Numbered from the stretch's first letter, positions 36,670 to 48,338 are shown. The stretch: DNA of 64,000 nt from Ferruginivarius sediminum (GCF_003344765.1 NZ_QPMH01000013.1:1-64000); one strand, 5' to 3'. Notes: generated by a model from the sequence alone, not told the origin. Numbers and translations: made by a program.

Positions 36670-37838
36670 GCGCGGCGCGGACCAAGCGGATCGTCCTGGC
36701 CGCCGGCGGCACCGGCGGGCACATGTTCCCGGCCCAGGCACTGGCGGCGGAGCTGCTGCAACGCGGTTACCGGCCGGTGTTGATCACGGACAAGCGCGGC
36801 GGCGGCTTCGGCCCCGAGCTGTCGGATCAGGTCGAGACCTACCGCATCGCCGCCGCCGGCTTCGCGGGCGGCGATATCATGGCGAAGGTGAAAAGCCTGC
36901 TGAGCCTCGGCATCGGCTACTTGCAGGCCCGTAGGCTCTTGAAACGCTTGCAGCCGGAGGCGGTCGTCGGCTTCGGCGGCTATGCGGCGCTGCCCACGGT
37001 GATGGCGGCGGCGCACCGCCATCTGCGGGTAATCCTCCACGAGCAGAACGCCGTCCTCGGCCGCACCAATCGCCTTCTCGCATCCAAGGCGGACATCGTC
37101 GCGACCTCGTTCCCCGAGGTGCGCGGCCTGCGCGAGGCCGACCGCGACAAGGCGGTGCTGACCGGCAACCCGGTGCGCGGCCAGATCGCCGCCCTGGGCC
37201 GCAAGCCCTACGCCGTGGCGAACGCGCACGGCCACCTGCGCTTGCTGGTCACCGGCGGCAGCCAGGGCGCGCGCGTATTCAACGATCTGGTTCCCCGGGC
37301 CGTCGCCCTGCTGCCGGAGCCCCTGCGCCGGCGCCTCATGATCAGCCAGCAGGTCCGCGGCACCGACCTTGAGGCGGTGCGTCAGGCCTACCAGGGCACG
37401 CACGTGCAGGTGGAGCTGCAATCCTTCTTCGAGGACCTGCCCGACCGGCTGAAGTCGGCGCATCTCGTCATCTGCCGCTCCGGCGCGTCCACGGTGACGG
37501 AGCTGTCGACAGCGGGCCGTCCGGCGATCCTGGTGCCCTATCCCTTCGCCGCCGACGACCACCAGACGGCGAACGCCCAGGCTTTCGCCAAGGGTGGGGG
37601 CGGCTGGGTGATGCCGCAAAGCACGCTGACTCCCGAGGCCCTGGCCGAGCGGCTGAACGAGGTGCTCTCCGACACCGCCACGCTGACGGGCGCCGCCAAC
37701 GCCGCGCGCGCCTTCGGCCAGCCGGACTCGGCCGCGCGCCTGGCCGACCTCGTCACCGGCGTCCATCGCACCAACGGCGACGAAAAGGGCCACGGCCACG
37801 CCAACGGCAATCGCAACGGAAAGGAGGCCGCCGCATGA
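36666..37838 (+). CDS. murG: UDP-GlcNAc:lipid I N-acetylglucosaminyltransferase
   Basis: The 390-residue peripheral membrane enzyme converts lipid I to lipid II. It has the GT-B fold with [18 protein letters not shown] at the N terminus, [29 protein letters not shown] and the donor site [22 protein letters not shown] Gly/Asn/His-rich tail ([16 protein letters not shown]) extends beyond the usual end. The start at 36666 overlaps the ftsW stop (ATGA). Confidence 0.97.
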   Translation: MSAARTKRIVLAAGGTGGHMFPAQALAAELLQRGYRPVLITDKRGGGFGPELSDQVETYRIAAAGFAGGDIMAKVKSLLSLGIGYLQARRLLKRLQPEAVVGFGGYAALPTVMAAAHRHLRVILHEQNAVLGRTNRLLASKADIVATSFPEVRGLREADRDKAVLTGNPVRGQIAALGRKPYAVANAHGHLRLLVTGGSQGARVFNDLVPRAVALLPEPLRRRLMISQQVRGTDLEAVRQAYQGTHVQVELQSFFEDLPDRLKSAHLVICRSGASTVTELSTAGRPAILVPYPFAADDHQTANAQAFAKGGGGWVMPQSTLTPEALAERLNEVLSDTATLTGAANAARAFGQPDSAARLADLVTGVHRTNGDEKGHGHANGNRNGKEAAA

Positions 37839-39276
37839 GGGCGCTGCCGCTCGACATCGGCCTCATACACTTCGTCGGCATCGGCGGCATCGGCATGTCC
37901 GGCATCGCCGAGATCCTGCACAACCTGGGCTATCAGGTGCAGGGCAGCGACATCGCCGAAAACGCCAACGTGCGCCGCCTGCGGGACCTTGGTATCGGCG
38001 TCGAGATCGGCCACCGGGCGGAGAACGTGGACGCGGCGCAGGTCGTCGTCGTGTCCTCGGCGGTGAAGAAAGACAATCCCGAGGTGCTGGCCGCGCGCGA
38101 GCGTTTCGTCCCCGTCGTCCGGCGGGCGGAGATGCTGGGCGAGCTGATGCGCCTGAAGTGGTCGGTTGCCGTCGGCGGCACGCACGGCAAGACGACGACC
38201 ACCTCGATGGTCGCCTCGTTGCTGGACGGCGCCGGCTTCGACCCGACGGTGATCAACGGCGGCATCATCAACGCCTATGGCACGAACGCACGCCTGGGCG
38301 CGGGCGAATGGATGGTGGTGGAGGCGGACGAGAGCGACGGCACCTTCGTCAAGCTGCCGGCGACCATTGCCGTCGTCACCAACATCGACCCCGAGCACCT
38401 GGACTTCTACGGCTCCGTCGAGGGGCTGCATCAGGCGTTCGAGGACTTCGTCGAGAACATTCCCTTCTACGGCTTCGCGGTGCTGTGCATCGACCATCCC
38501 TCGGTGCAGGCTCTTATCGGGCGCATCATCGACCGGCGCATGATCACCTACGGTGTTAGCCCGCAGGCTGACGTCCGCGCACGCGACATCCGGCAGGCGC
38601 CCGACGGCTCGCGCTTCACTGTGGAGATCACCGATCGCTTCGACGGCAGTGTCCGGCGCATCGCCGACCTGCACCTGCCGATGCTGGGCCAGCACAACGT
38701 CATGAACGCGCTTGCCGCCATCGCGGTCGCCACCGAGATGGGCATGAGCGAGGCACAGCTTCGCGACGCCCTGACCGGCTTCACCGGCGTCAAGCGCCGC
38801 TTCACCCGTACCGGCGAGGTGGGCGGCGTCACCATCGTCGACGACTATGGCCATCACCCGGTGGAGATCTCCGCGGTGCTCGGCGCGGCGCGGGCCGGTT
38901 GCAAGGGGCGCGTGATCGCCGTGGTGCAACCGCACCGCTACTCGCGCCTGTACAGCCTGTTCGAGGACTTCTGTAGCTGCTTCAACGACGCCGACGAGGT
39001 GATCGTGGCAGATGTCTACCCCGCCGGCGAGCCGCCGATCGAAGGCGTCAACCGCGATGCCCTGGTCGCGGGCCTGCGCGCCAGGGGCCATCGCCATGTC
39101 ACGCCGCTGGACAAGCCGGAGGATCTGGCCGCCATCGTGCACGACACCGCGCGGCCCGACGACTTCGTCATCTGCCTGGGCGCGGGCAGCATCACCAACT
39201 GGGCGCAGTCCCTGCCGGACGAGTTGCGGCGGCTCAGCGGCGGCGATCCCGCCCCGGCGGCCAAGGAGGCGGGCCG

Positions 39277-39280
<4 letters not shown>
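37835..39280 (+). CDS. murC: UDP-N-acetylmuramate:L-alanine ligase
   Basis: The 481-residue cytoplasmic ligase adds L-Ala to UDP-MurNAc. The N terminus [18 protein letters not shown] binds the nucleotide sugar. The ATP loop is [41 protein letters not shown] and [12 protein letters not shown] are standard MurC motifs. It overlaps murG and murB by 4 bases, fitting the fixed cluster order. Confidence 0.97.
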
Positions 39281-40226
<946 letters not shown>

Positions 40227-40230
<4 letters not shown>

Positions 40231-41147
40231 CCCGTGTCGCGGTCCTCTACGGCGGCGCCTCGGCGGAGCGGGATGTCTCGTTGAAGTCCGGCAAGGCCTG
40301 CGCGGCGGCGCTCTACGAGCGCGGCTTCGACGTCCAGCTGATCGACGTGGGCCGCGACGTGGGCGAGCTGGTGAAGGAACTGACGCCGCCGCCGGACGTG
40401 GTGTTCAACGCGCTGCACGGCCGGTTCGGCGAGGACGGCACGGTGCAGGGCGTGCTCGACCTGATGGGTATCAAGTACACGCATTCGGGCCTGCTGGCCT
40501 CGGCGCTGGCGATGGACAAGGCGATGGCGAAGAAGGTCTTCGCCCAGGCCGGCATCCGCACCGTCGAGGGCATGGTGATGACCCGCGAGGCGATTCTGGC
40601 GACGGGCGATCCGATGCCCCGGCCCTACGTGGTCAAGCCGGTGGCCGAGGGCAGCTCGGTCGGCGTGTGCATCGTGGAGGAAGGCGCAAACACCCTGCCC
40701 TTCGCCGAGGAGGACTGGCCGTTCGGCGACGAGGTCATGGTCGAGCGCTTCGTCCCGGGACGCGAACTAACCGTCGCAGTGATGGAGGACCGCGCGCTGG
40801 CCGTGACCGAGATCGCGCCCAAGGGCGGCTTCTACGACTACAAGCACAAGTACACCGGCGGCGTCACCGACCACATCATCCCCGCCCGCGTCGACCCGCA
40901 GATCTATGACGAGGCGATGCGCCTATCCGTCAAGGCGCACCGCGCGCTGGGCTGCCGCGGCGTCAGCCGGGCCGACTTCCGCTATGACGACACCGGCGGC
41001 GAACCGGGCGTGCTCTACTTGCTGGAGGTCAACACCCAGCCGGGCATGACCGACCTGTCGCTGGTGCCTGAGCAGGCAAACCATGCCGGCATCGACTTCG
41101 GCGAACTGGTCGAGTGGATGGTGCAGGAGGCGGCATGCAACGGCTGA
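40227..41147 (+). CDS. ddl: D-alanine:D-alanine ligase
   Basis: The 306-residue ATP-grasp enzyme makes D-Ala-D-Ala for MurF. Signs are [19 protein letters not shown] at the N terminus, [14 protein letters not shown], the ATP-grasp lysine in [14 protein letters not shown], the family-typical [11 protein letters not shown], and [19 protein letters not shown] at the end. It overlaps murB by 4 bases and the ftsQ start by 13. Confidence 0.96.
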
Positions 41148-42004
41148 TCCCCATCCTGCGGTCCGCCAGGGCGGCAAGGGCGAACCCACGCCGCCGACAG
41201 CAGAAACGCGCGCTGCTCCGTCGCTGGGCGTGGCGTGTCGGCGTGCCGGTGCTGGCGCTGGGCGTCGTCACGGGCGCCGGGCTATGGGCGCTGCAAAGCG
41301 GCTGGCTCGGCCGGCAGGGCGAGCGCCTGCTGCACGGTGTGCATTCGGCCACCGCCGACCTCGGCCTTGCGGTCGGCGACGTACTGGTCGAGGGACGCAA
41401 CCGCACCGGCCGCGCCGACGTGCTGGCCGCGCTGGGCGTCGGGCGCGGCACGCCGATCCTGGCGCTGGACGCGGCGGACGCGCGGGATCGCCTGGAGGCC
41501 CTGCCCTGGGTCGGCTCCGCCGTTGTCGAGCGCCGGCTGCCGGACATCGTCTATGTGCGCCTGGCCGAGCGGGAGCCGATGGCGATCTGGCAACTGCGTG
41601 GGCGTCTGCAAGTGATCGGCCGTGACGGCATGGCGATCCGTGGGGCCGAGCCGGGCCGCTTCTCGCACCTTCCGCTGGTCGTCGGCCCGGGCGCCCCGGA
41701 ACACACACGGCGCCTGCTGGCGGCCCTGCGCGCCGAGCCGGAAATGGCGCCGCGGGTCGAAGCCGCCGTGCGGGTCGGCGAGCGGCGCTGGAATATCCGC
41801 CTGAAGAACGGCGTCGATGTCCAGTTGCCGGAAGAGAATATCACGGGCGCCTGGTCGCAGCTTGCCCGCCTGGAGCGGCGCCACCGCGTGCTCCAGCGCG
41901 ACGTGCGGGTGATCGACCTGCGCCTGCCGGACCGCATGGTGGTGCGGATGGCACCCGGTGCGAAACCGTCCGAGGACACGCCCGGCCGGGGCGAAAGCGC
42001 CTGA
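41135..42004 (+). CDS. ftsQ: Cell division protein FtsQ
   Basis: 289 residues. A basic cytoplasmic tail (RRRQQKRALLRRW) precedes one membrane helix (about 36-55). A periplasmic POTRA domain follows (VEGRNRTGRADVLAALGV... ALPWVGSAVVERRLPDIVYVRLAEREPMAIW), then the FtsQ beta domain. FtsQ links FtsL/FtsB to the divisome. The ATG at 41135 has GGAGG at 41126-41130 and lies inside the end of ddl. Confidence 0.95.
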   Translation: MQRLIPILRSARAARANPRRRQQKRALLRRWAWRVGVPVLALGVVTGAGLWALQSGWLGRQGERLLHGVHSATADLGLAVGDVLVEGRNRTGRADVLAALGVGRGTPILALDAADARDRLEALPWVGSAVVERRLPDIVYVRLAEREPMAIWQLRGRLQVIGRDGMAIRGAEPGRFSHLPLVVGPGAPEHTRRLLAALRAEPEMAPRVEAAVRVGERRWNIRLKNGVDVQLPEENITGAWSQLARLERRHRVLQRDVRVIDLRLPDRMVVRMAPGAKPSEDTPGRGESA

Positions 42005-42042
42005 GGCCGGGAACAGGGCAAAGGGGGGTCCGAACAATCGCC

Positions 42043-43314
42043 ATGAGACGCGTTCTCGCCAGCAGCAAGCCCGGCATCCTGGCCGCGCTCGACATCGGGT
42101 CGAGCAAGGTGTGCTGTTTCATCGCCCGGCCCGACGATGACGGCCGTCCCCGCGTCGTGGGTATTGGCCAGCAGGCCAGCAAGGGCGTGAAATCCGGCGC
42201 GGTGGTCGATATGGACGCGGCGGAAATGGCGATCCGCAACGCCGTCGACGCCGCCGAACGCATGGCCGAGGAGACCATCGATCAGGTCATCGTCAGCCTT
42301 TCGGGCGGCCAGCCACTGTCCGCCGCGCTGGGCATCGAGGTTTCCATCGCCGGTCACGCCGTGGACGATGCGGACCTGCGCCGGGCGCTGGAGCCGCACC
42401 GGGTCACCGAGGCGCTGAACGGCCACGCCGGCCCCGGGCGCGAGATCGTGCACTCCATTGCCACCGGCTATGCCATCGACGGCACGCGCGGCATCCGGGA
42501 TCCGCGCGGCATGTACGGCGATCGGCTGGGCGTGAACATGCATGTGGTCACGGCCGCCGCCGGCCCGATGCGCAACCTGCTGCACTGTGTCGAGCGCTGC
42601 CATCTGGACATCGGCGCCGTCGTCGTCTCGCCCTATGCCGCCGGCCTGGCGGCGCTGGTCGAGGACGAGACGGAACTTGGCGTGACAGTGGTGGACATGG
42701 GCGGCGGCACGACCTCCATCGCCGTCTTCGCCGAGGGGCAGGTTCTCTACACCGATGTCGTGCCCGTCGGCGGCCAGCACGTCACCAACGACATCGCCCG
42801 CGGCCTCTCCACATCGCGCGCGGACGCCGAGCGCATGAAGACGCTCTACGGCCACGCCCGCGCCAGCGAGGCGGACGAGCGCGGCACCATCGAGGTGCCC
42901 CGCGTCGGCGAGGAGAGCGAGGGCGTGACGCAGCAGGTCTCGCGCTCGCTGCTGACGGGAATCATCCAACCGCGTTTGGAGGAGACATTCGAACTGGTGC
43001 GCTCGCGCATGGAGGCGAGCGGCGCCGACAGGATCGCCGGCAGGCGCGTCGTCCTGACCGGCGGTGCCAGCCAGCTTCCGGGGATGCGCGAGCTCGCCGC
43101 CCTGGTGCTGGACAAGCAGGTGCGCGTCGGCAAGCCCGTCCATATCGGCGGTCTGGCCGAAGCCACCAACGGCCCGGCGTACGCGACCTGCGCCGGGCTC
43201 CTCACCTATGCAGCCGAGGCTGAGACGGCCGCGCCGCGCCCACCGCGGCCGGAAACGAGGGAGCCGGGCAACGTCATCGGGCGGCTCGGTCATTGGATCC
43301 GTGAACACTTCTGA
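42043..43314 (+). CDS. ftsA: Cell division protein FtsA (actin-like)
   Basis: The 423-residue actin-fold protein tethers FtsZ to the membrane. Nucleotide-binding segments are [31 protein letters not shown] and [17 protein letters not shown]. The SHS2 domain includes the VVSLSGGQP region. The C-terminal tail ([14 protein letters not shown]) is the expected amphipathic membrane-targeting helix. AAAGGGGGG lies before the start. ftsZ follows 112 bases later, a gap large enough for its own promoter. Confidence 0.96.
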   Translation: MRRVLASSKPGILAALDIGSSKVCCFIARPDDDGRPRVVGIGQQASKGVKSGAVVDMDAAEMAIRNAVDAAERMAEETIDQVIVSLSGGQPLSAALGIEVSIAGHAVDDADLRRALEPHRVTEALNGHAGPGREIVHSIATGYAIDGTRGIRDPRGMYGDRLGVNMHVVTAAAGPMRNLLHCVERCHLDIGAVVVSPYAAGLAALVEDETELGVTVVDMGGGTTSIAVFAEGQVLYTDVVPVGGQHVTNDIARGLSTSRADAERMKTLYGHARASEADERGTIEVPRVGEESEGVTQQVSRSLLTGIIQPRLEETFELVRSRMEASGADRIAGRRVVLTGGASQLPGMRELAALVLDKQVRVGKPVHIGGLAEATNGPAYATCAGLLTYAAEAETAAPRPPRPETREPGNVIGRLGHWIREHF

Positions 43315-43426
43315 GACGACCGGGACAGAGCGAACGAGCGACCGGACTTCCCGGCCGCATGGGACCATCGAGGAGGCCGGCGACGACCGGCCCACGGCAA
43401 CAGCGCAAGGGCCAACGGAGGCTGAT

Positions 43427-45166
43427 ATGACCTTGAACCTGCACGCTCCGGAGACAGAGGAGCAGCTCCAGCCGCGCATCACCGTCGTTGGTGTGGGCGG
43501 CGCCGGCGGCAATGCCGTCAGCAACATGATCCAGTCCAACCTGGAAGGCGTCGAGTTTCTGGTGTGCAACACCGACGCCCAGGCGCTTCAGCAGTCCGTC
43601 TGCGAGAACCGCCTGCAGCTCGGCCGCGAACTGACGCGCGGCCTGGGCGGCGGCTCCCGCCCCGACGTGGGCCGCGCGGCGGCGGAAGAGACCATCGACG
43701 AGATCAGCGAGTTGACGACCAACAGCGACATGCTGTTCATCGCCGCCGGCATGGGCGGCGCGACCGGCACCGGCGCGGCCCCGGTGATCGCCCGCGCGGC
43801 GCGCGAGAAGGGCATCCTGACCGTCGCCGTGGTGACCAAGCCCTTCCACTTCGAGGGCGTGCACCGGATGAAGGTGGCCGAGCAGGGTATCAACGAGCTT
43901 GAGAACGAGGTCGATACCCTCATCATCATCCCCAACCAGAACCTGTTCCGCGTGGCCAACGAGAAAACCACCTTCGCCGATGCCTTCCGGATGGCCGACG
44001 AGGTGCTTTATTCCGGCGTGCGCGGGGTGACCGACCTGGTCGTCAAGCCGGGCCTCATCAACCTGGACTTCGCCGACATCCGCTCGGTGATGACGGAGAT
44101 GGGCAAGGCGATGATGGGCACCGGCGAGGCGTCGGGCGAGAACCGGGCCATCGCCGCGGCCGAGGCGGCGATCTCCAACCCGCTGCTGGACGATGTCTCG
44201 ATGAAGGGCGCGCGCGGCGTGCTGATCAACATCACCGGTGGGCTTGACCTGACGCTGTTCGAGGTCGACGAGGCCGCCAATCGCATCCGCGATGAGGTCG
44301 ATCAGGACGCCAACATCATCTTCGGCTCCACCTTCGATCCGACGCTGGAAGGCGTCATGCGGATCTCCGTGGTCTCCACCGGCATCGACGCCGAGGAGGC
44401 CCGCAAGCCGAAGCCGGTAACGTTGTCGCTGGTGCGTGGCGAGAAGACGCGCCAGCAACCCGAGGCGGCGCAGCCCGCGGCCGAGACCGCGCATCAGCCC
44501 GAGCCGACGCCGGCCTCGGTGGCGGTCGGGGCCGCGTCCCACGGCATGAGGGAGATGGCGGAAACCACAATGGCCGCAACCGGCACTGACGGGGTGGCGC
44601 AGGAAATGGGCGGCGCAACGGTTGGCACGGCGTCGGCCGCGTCCGCACCGGCCCCGGCACAGGAAGCGGCACCGGAGTCCCAGCCGGCCGCGGAAGAGCG
44701 CGAGGACGCCTTCATCGCACCCTCGCCCGTCACCGCGCCACGCAAGCCGGAAGCGGTTGCCGGCACGGCGCCGGGGAGCGAGCAGCGGCCCGACCCCTTC
44801 CAGGCGGCGGCCGTCTCCAACGCCAGCGGCGGCCAGCAGACCGAAAGCCGCGCAAAAGCGCCGGGCGCCCGTGGTCGCGCCAGCAGCCTGTTCGCGCGCG
44901 TGACGGGAGCCGCGCGCGGCATCCAGGGAGAGCGGGAGAAGCCGCAGGAAGCTCCGCGCCGCGCGGAAGAGCCGCGTCTGTCACGCCCTGCCGCGGAACG
45001 CCCCGCGCCGGAGGCGAAGCCGCAGCCCCAGCAGCCCACGGCCCGGCGCGAGCCCACCGCGCAACAGCGGCTGACCGGCCTGGATCCGGCCGACGGCTAC
45101 GATAGTCGTGGGATGGAGGAGGACCAACTCGACATCCCAGCTTTCCTGCGACGTCAGGCGAATTAG
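43427..45166 (+). CDS. ftsZ: Cell division protein FtsZ (tubulin-like GTPase)
   Basis: The 579-residue Z-ring protein has its GTPase core at about 15-330. The nucleotide loops include [13 protein letters not shown] and, in place of the usual GGGTGTG, the variant GGATGTG (Ala112). The T7-type catalytic loop region [11 protein letters not shown] is present. A long, Ala/Pro/Glu-rich linker of about 230 residues follows, then the conserved terminal peptide [12 protein letters not shown] that binds FtsA. Such long linkers are common in alphaproteobacteria. A stem-loop follows the stop. Confidence 0.97.
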   Translation: MTLNLHAPETEEQLQPRITVVGVGGAGGNAVSNMIQSNLEGVEFLVCNTDAQALQQSVCENRLQLGRELTRGLGGGSRPDVGRAAAEETIDEISELTTNSDMLFIAAGMGGATGTGAAPVIARAAREKGILTVAVVTKPFHFEGVHRMKVAEQGINELENEVDTLIIIPNQNLFRVANEKTTFADAFRMADEVLYSGVRGVTDLVVKPGLINLDFADIRSVMTEMGKAMMGTGEASGENRAIAAAEAAISNPLLDDVSMKGARGVLINITGGLDLTLFEVDEAANRIRDEVDQDANIIFGSTFDPTLEGVMRISVVSTGIDAEEARKPKPVTLSLVRGEKTRQQPEAAQPAAETAHQPEPTPASVAVGAASHGMREMAETTMAATGTDGVAQEMGGATVGTASAASAPAPAQEAAPESQPAAEEREDAFIAPSPVTAPRKPEAVAGTAPGSEQRPDPFQAAAVSNASGGQQTESRAKAPGARGRASSLFARVTGAARGIQGEREKPQEAPRRAEEPRLSRPAAERPAPEAKPQPQQPTARREPTAQQRLTGLDPADGYDSRGMEEDQLDIPAFLRRQAN

Positions 45167-45190
45167 GCCCGTCACGCGGGTGCCGTAACA

Positions 45191-45224
45191 TTGGTGGCCG
45201 GCCGGCTTCACGGCCGGCCACCAA
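45191..45224 (+). terminator. Stem-loop after ftsZ
   Basis: A perfect 14-base stem, TTGGTGGCCGGCCG/CGGCCGGCCACCAA, has a 6-base loop and begins 24 bases after the ftsZ stop. T-rich sequence comes only some 15-25 bases later, so it may terminate or attenuate transcription before lpxC. Confidence 0.65.
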
Positions 45225-45547
45225 TGCCCTGATTCTTCTGATTCTTTTTTGAAATAATCCGTAACAAAGAGTGATTTGAGCCGACCGGGAGGCGCGACTA
45301 CATTTTGACCCGGCAATTGCCCGATTCGCGTTGTGGTTTTCGACTTGTAAAATGGCCACTATGCAATCAGGCCCTTACCAACCGGTGCGGGTGTCGAGCA
45401 CAACCGGAACCAAGGGCACGACAAGGCTTGCAGAAGAACGAGCCGTAGAAAAAGGACCAAGGTCAGAGGGGGCGAGCGCATCTGGCGGGCGTCTGGGCAA
45501 CACTCGCCAGGACGGCGGCGGAACGCCGAATGACACGGGGGATCTTG
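45225..45547. other. Intergenic region between ftsZ and lpxC
   Basis: AT-richer than the flanks near 45231-45265 and 45325-45360, where lpxC promoter elements are likely, for example TAAAAT at 45348-45353. No clear paired -35/-10 stands out. A short open frame in this stretch lacks coding character and I do not call it. Confidence 0.45.
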
Positions 45548-46564
45548 ATGCGTGCAACGCAGAACGCGCAACGCACAACCGCAAGCGAAGAACACCGCCA
45601 GGCGAGTGGCGCCGCGCGCAAGGCTAGCGGCCTGACACTCCGCCAGCAGACACTGAAGAACCCAATTCACTGTTCGGGTATCGGGCTGCATAGTGGCGCC
45701 AAGGTATCGATGACCCTGCACCCCCGCGAAGCGGGAGCGGGGATTGCATTCCGTCGCAGCGACCTTGCCGGCGCGCCGGAGATTGCGGCCACCTGGGAAA
45801 ACGCCGTCGAAACGCCCTTGTGCACCACGCTGGTGCGCGGCGAGGTCCGGGTTGCGACGGTCGAGCACCTGATGTCGGCGCTGGCCGGCGTAGGTATCGA
45901 TAACGTGCTGGTCGAGCTTGATGGCCCGGAAGTGCCGATCATGGACGGCAGCGCCGCCCCGTTCGTCTTCCTCATCGAATGCGCCGGCATCGCCGAACTG
46001 TCCGCGCCGCGCATGGCCATCCGCGTCCATCGTACCGTCGCTATCGAAGAGACACATCGCTCCGCCCGCCTGCTGCCGGCCGCACGCGGCCTTGGCATCG
46101 ATTTCGAGATCGACTTCGACAGTCCCGCCGTCGCACGCCAGGACTGGTCGGTGCAGCTTTCGCGCACCGTCTACAAGCGCGATATTGCCAGGGCCCGTAC
46201 ATTCGGCTTCCTGCACGAGGTCGACAAGCTGCGTGAATCCGGCCTGGCGCGGGGCGGTTCGCTCGACAACGCGGTGGTCATCTCGCAGGACGGAATCCTG
46301 AACGAAGGCGGCCTGCGCTATGATGACGAGTTTGTCCGCCACAAGGTCCTGGACGCCGTGGGCGACCTCTATCTGGCCGGTGCGCCGATTATCGGCCGCT
46401 TTCAGGGCGCCCAGTCCGGCCATGCGCTGAACCTGCGTCTGGTTGCGGCACTGCTTTCCGATCCCTCGGCCTGGAGCTGGACGGAGATGAGCCAGGCCGA
46501 TCTGGGCGTTGTCGAAAGCGGCGGCGCCGCTATTCCCAGCCGCGCCGTGGCGGCATCCGTCTGA
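45548..46564 (+). CDS. lpxC: UDP-3-O-acyl-N-acetylglucosamine deacetylase
   Basis: The zinc enzyme performs the committed step of lipid A synthesis. From the ATG at 45548 it has 338 residues; zinc ligands are His107 (TVEHLMSALAG), His265 and Asp269 (RHKVLDAVGDLYLAG). IHCSGIGLHSG marks the usual N terminus, which here is preceded by about 40 polar residues (RATQNAQRTTASEEHRQ). GGGGGA precedes this ATG; an in-frame ATG at 45530 is the alternative. It stands alone after ftsZ and converges with the hydrolase gene, 25 bases apart. Confidence 0.96.
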   Translation: MRATQNAQRTTASEEHRQASGAARKASGLTLRQQTLKNPIHCSGIGLHSGAKVSMTLHPREAGAGIAFRRSDLAGAPEIAATWENAVETPLCTTLVRGEVRVATVEHLMSALAGVGIDNVLVELDGPEVPIMDGSAAPFVFLIECAGIAELSAPRMAIRVHRTVAIEETHRSARLLPAARGLGIDFEIDFDSPAVARQDWSVQLSRTVYKRDIARARTFGFLHEVDKLRESGLARGGSLDNAVVISQDGILNEGGLRYDDEFVRHKVLDAVGDLYLAGAPIIGRFQGAQSGHALNLRLVAALLSDPSAWSWTEMSQADLGVVESGGAAIPSRAVAASV

Positions 46565-46589
46565 GAGCCTCCCGAACCCGGCGGCAGTT

Positions 46590-47255
46590 TCAAACTGCCT
46601 GAACGACAGCGCGAAAAAGGTTCTGCTGCCGCCGGTCCAGGACCAGGAACTCCGGGTGCCACTGCACGCCGATGCAAAGCGGCCCCGACTCGCAATCCAG
46701 ACCCTGCACGATACCGTCGCCATCGGTGGCGGCAATCTTCAGCCCCTCCCCCGTGCGATCCACCGACTGGTGGTGCAGTGCGTTCACACGGCACCTCTCA
46801 AGCCCCAGGATCTCATGCAGACGCGTGCCCGGAACGATGTCCACCCGAAGGCGCGGTAGCGGCGTTCGCCGCCTGGGCAGTTTCGGATAGACCTTATGGA
46901 TATCGGCATGCAGCGTGCCGCCGCGGAAGACGTTCAGCATCTGCACCCCTCGGCAGACGCCCAGGATCGGCATACCCCGGCGCGTGGCTGCCTCCAGGTA
47001 GCGCAGCTCAAGCTCGTCCCGCTCGCTATCGATGCGCACGTCGAGGTGCAGGTCCTGATCATATAGGCGCGCGTCGATATCGTCCCCGCCGCCGACGATC
47101 AAGGCGTCCAGGCGATCCGCCGGGACCGCGTCGCCCGCGACGAGCCGAATCGCCCGTCCGCCTGCCCGCCAGACGGCACAGCGGTTGAACAGCCACATCG
47201 CCCGTCCGCCGCGCGCGGACGCCGTGATGCCGACAAGCGGCCGTCGTTCGCTCAT
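46590..47255 (-). CDS. Class-I glutamine-amidotransferase-like hydrolase (peptidase C26 / PuuD-like)
   Basis: The 221-residue protein resembles gamma-glutamyl-gamma-aminobutyrate hydrolases. The nucleophile is Cys101 in ILGVCRGVQMLN, and the triad partners are His200 and Glu202 in QWHPEF. The early GGGDDIDARLY is typical of the peptidase C26 group. Such enzymes cut gamma-glutamyl amide bonds. Its start overlaps the stop of the amidoligase gene (ATGA), so the two are made together. A natural reading is that one makes and the other trims gamma-linked peptides; no puu-pathway genes are nearby. Confidence 0.88.
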   Translation of the reverse strand: MSERRPLVGITASARGGRAMWLFNRCAVWRAGGRAIRLVAGDAVPADRLDALIVGGGDDIDARLYDQDLHLDVRIDSERDELELRYLEAATRRGMPILGVCRGVQMLNVFRGGTLHADIHKVYPKLPRRRTPLPRLRVDIVPGTRLHEILGLERCRVNALHHQSVDRTGEGLKIAATDGDGIVQGLDCESGPLCIGVQWHPEFLVLDRRQQNLFRAVVQAV

Positions 47256-48247
47256 GGGCGCAGCCAGCCCATCGCCTCTTGCGCCCAGTCGGCGAGCCAG
47301 CCCTGCTCGATATGCCGCAGGTAGGCGTCGCAGGTATCGCGAAGGCGGGTCGGGTCGGCCGCCAAGCGCTCCACCGTCTCCGCCCAGCGATTCCACTCGC
47401 CGACGATTGTCCAGCCAGGCTCGTCGATGCGGCAGTCCGGCAGGCGGTAGTGAAGCGCGGGCCGGGCCTTCAGGCGCGGATCTTCCACCTTCGCCCGAAC
47501 CTGCTGTGGTGCAAGCCAGAGGAACAGCGGCAGCATGTCGAGATCGCGGTTCCGGGTGGGATTGTAGAACAGGTAATCGCCGATCAGCGTCTTCAGATCC
47601 GGCTCGTATTCGCGCCGCAGGACATGGCGCAGGTAGGCGCGCGGATAAGGTTGAATGAACGGCAGCACCCGCCGCGTCAGGTCGATACCGATCTCCCGCC
47701 GCAGCCAGTCCGCGGATACCAGATAGGCGCGCAGATAGGACAGCACAGTCCCCGCATCGAAGGCCGGCAGGTCGGGGTTCAACTGCAGGCCGAATGCATA
47801 GATCAGCGAATCGCGGCTGCCTTCGGCGCCGGCCGCGCGCAGTCGGCGGGCCAGCTCGTCCAGATGCGGCAGCTCGGCGATGGCAATCGGCGGGCACACG
47901 ATCTCGGTGGGGAGGTAGAAGCGCGTGACCTCGCCGATGGCGGTGCGAAGCCCCTCCTCCAGCGCTTCGCCCAGGCGCTCGGACTCCAGCTTCACCCGCT
48001 GCTGCGGGGTCTTCGCCTCCCCGGCATGGACGTATTGGGTGTCCAACTCGACGGTGAAGGGGCCGAACGCCTCGCTCTCGACGATGTAGCGGTACTGGTC
48101 GATCTCCCGTACCTCACCGCCGAATACCGCTGCAACGACGTCGGCGGCCTCGCCGCACGCCAGGCCGCCGAACTCGATCTCCACACCCACCCGACGCGCA
48201 CTGCCATCGGATGTCGTGGCGAAGTGGGGCAGAACAGGATCGGGCAT
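47252..48247 (-). CDS. Putative amidoligase (COOH-NH2 ligase superfamily)
   Basis: About 331 residues. RRVGVEIEFGGL (about 18-29) is the signature N-terminal strand of Amidoligase_2 proteins, which share the glutamine-synthetase-like carboxylate-amine ligase fold. Further family-like segments are YLPTEIVCPPIAIAEL, YAFGLQLNPDLPAFDA and FYNPTRNRDLDMLPL. Such enzymes are predicted to join a carboxylate to an amine with ATP; the substrates are unknown. The ATG at 48247 is used; an upstream TTG at 48292 has no ribosome-binding site. It is coupled to the C26 hydrolase gene. Confidence 0.85.
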   Translation of the reverse strand: MPDPVLPHFATTSDGSARRVGVEIEFGGLACGEAADVVAAVFGGEVREIDQYRYIVESEAFGPFTVELDTQYVHAGEAKTPQQRVKLESERLGEALEEGLRTAIGEVTRFYLPTEIVCPPIAIAELPHLDELARRLRAAGAEGSRDSLIYAFGLQLNPDLPAFDAGTVLSYLRAYLVSADWLRREIGIDLTRRVLPFIQPYPRAYLRHVLRREYEPDLKTLIGDYLFYNPTRNRDLDMLPLFLWLAPQQVRAKVEDPRLKARPALHYRLPDCRIDEPGWTIVGEWNRWAETVERLAADPTRLRDTCDAYLRHIEQGWLADWAQEAMGWLRP

Positions 48248-48307
48248 AACGTCTATGAGATAGTGACGACCGCCCCCAGAGTTAATCGTCAAACCGCGAC
48301 AGTTGGA

Positions 48308-48338
48308 TAAAAAAGGGGCCGCTCGAAAAGCGGCCCCT
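48308..48338 (-). terminator. Rho-independent terminator of the osmoprotectant operon
   Basis: A 10-base stem, AGGGGCCGCT/AGCGGCCCCT, has a 5-base loop and is followed on the minus strand by a T-run (AAAAAAA on the plus strand). It lies 29 bases beyond the substrate-binding protein stop and before the amidoligase gene, so those are separate units. Confidence 0.92.

Noticed and set aside
45331..45627. A 98-codon open frame upstream of and overlapping lpxC
   Set aside because: Polar low-complexity translation, no ribosome-binding site, and overlap with the lpxC 5' end in another frame.
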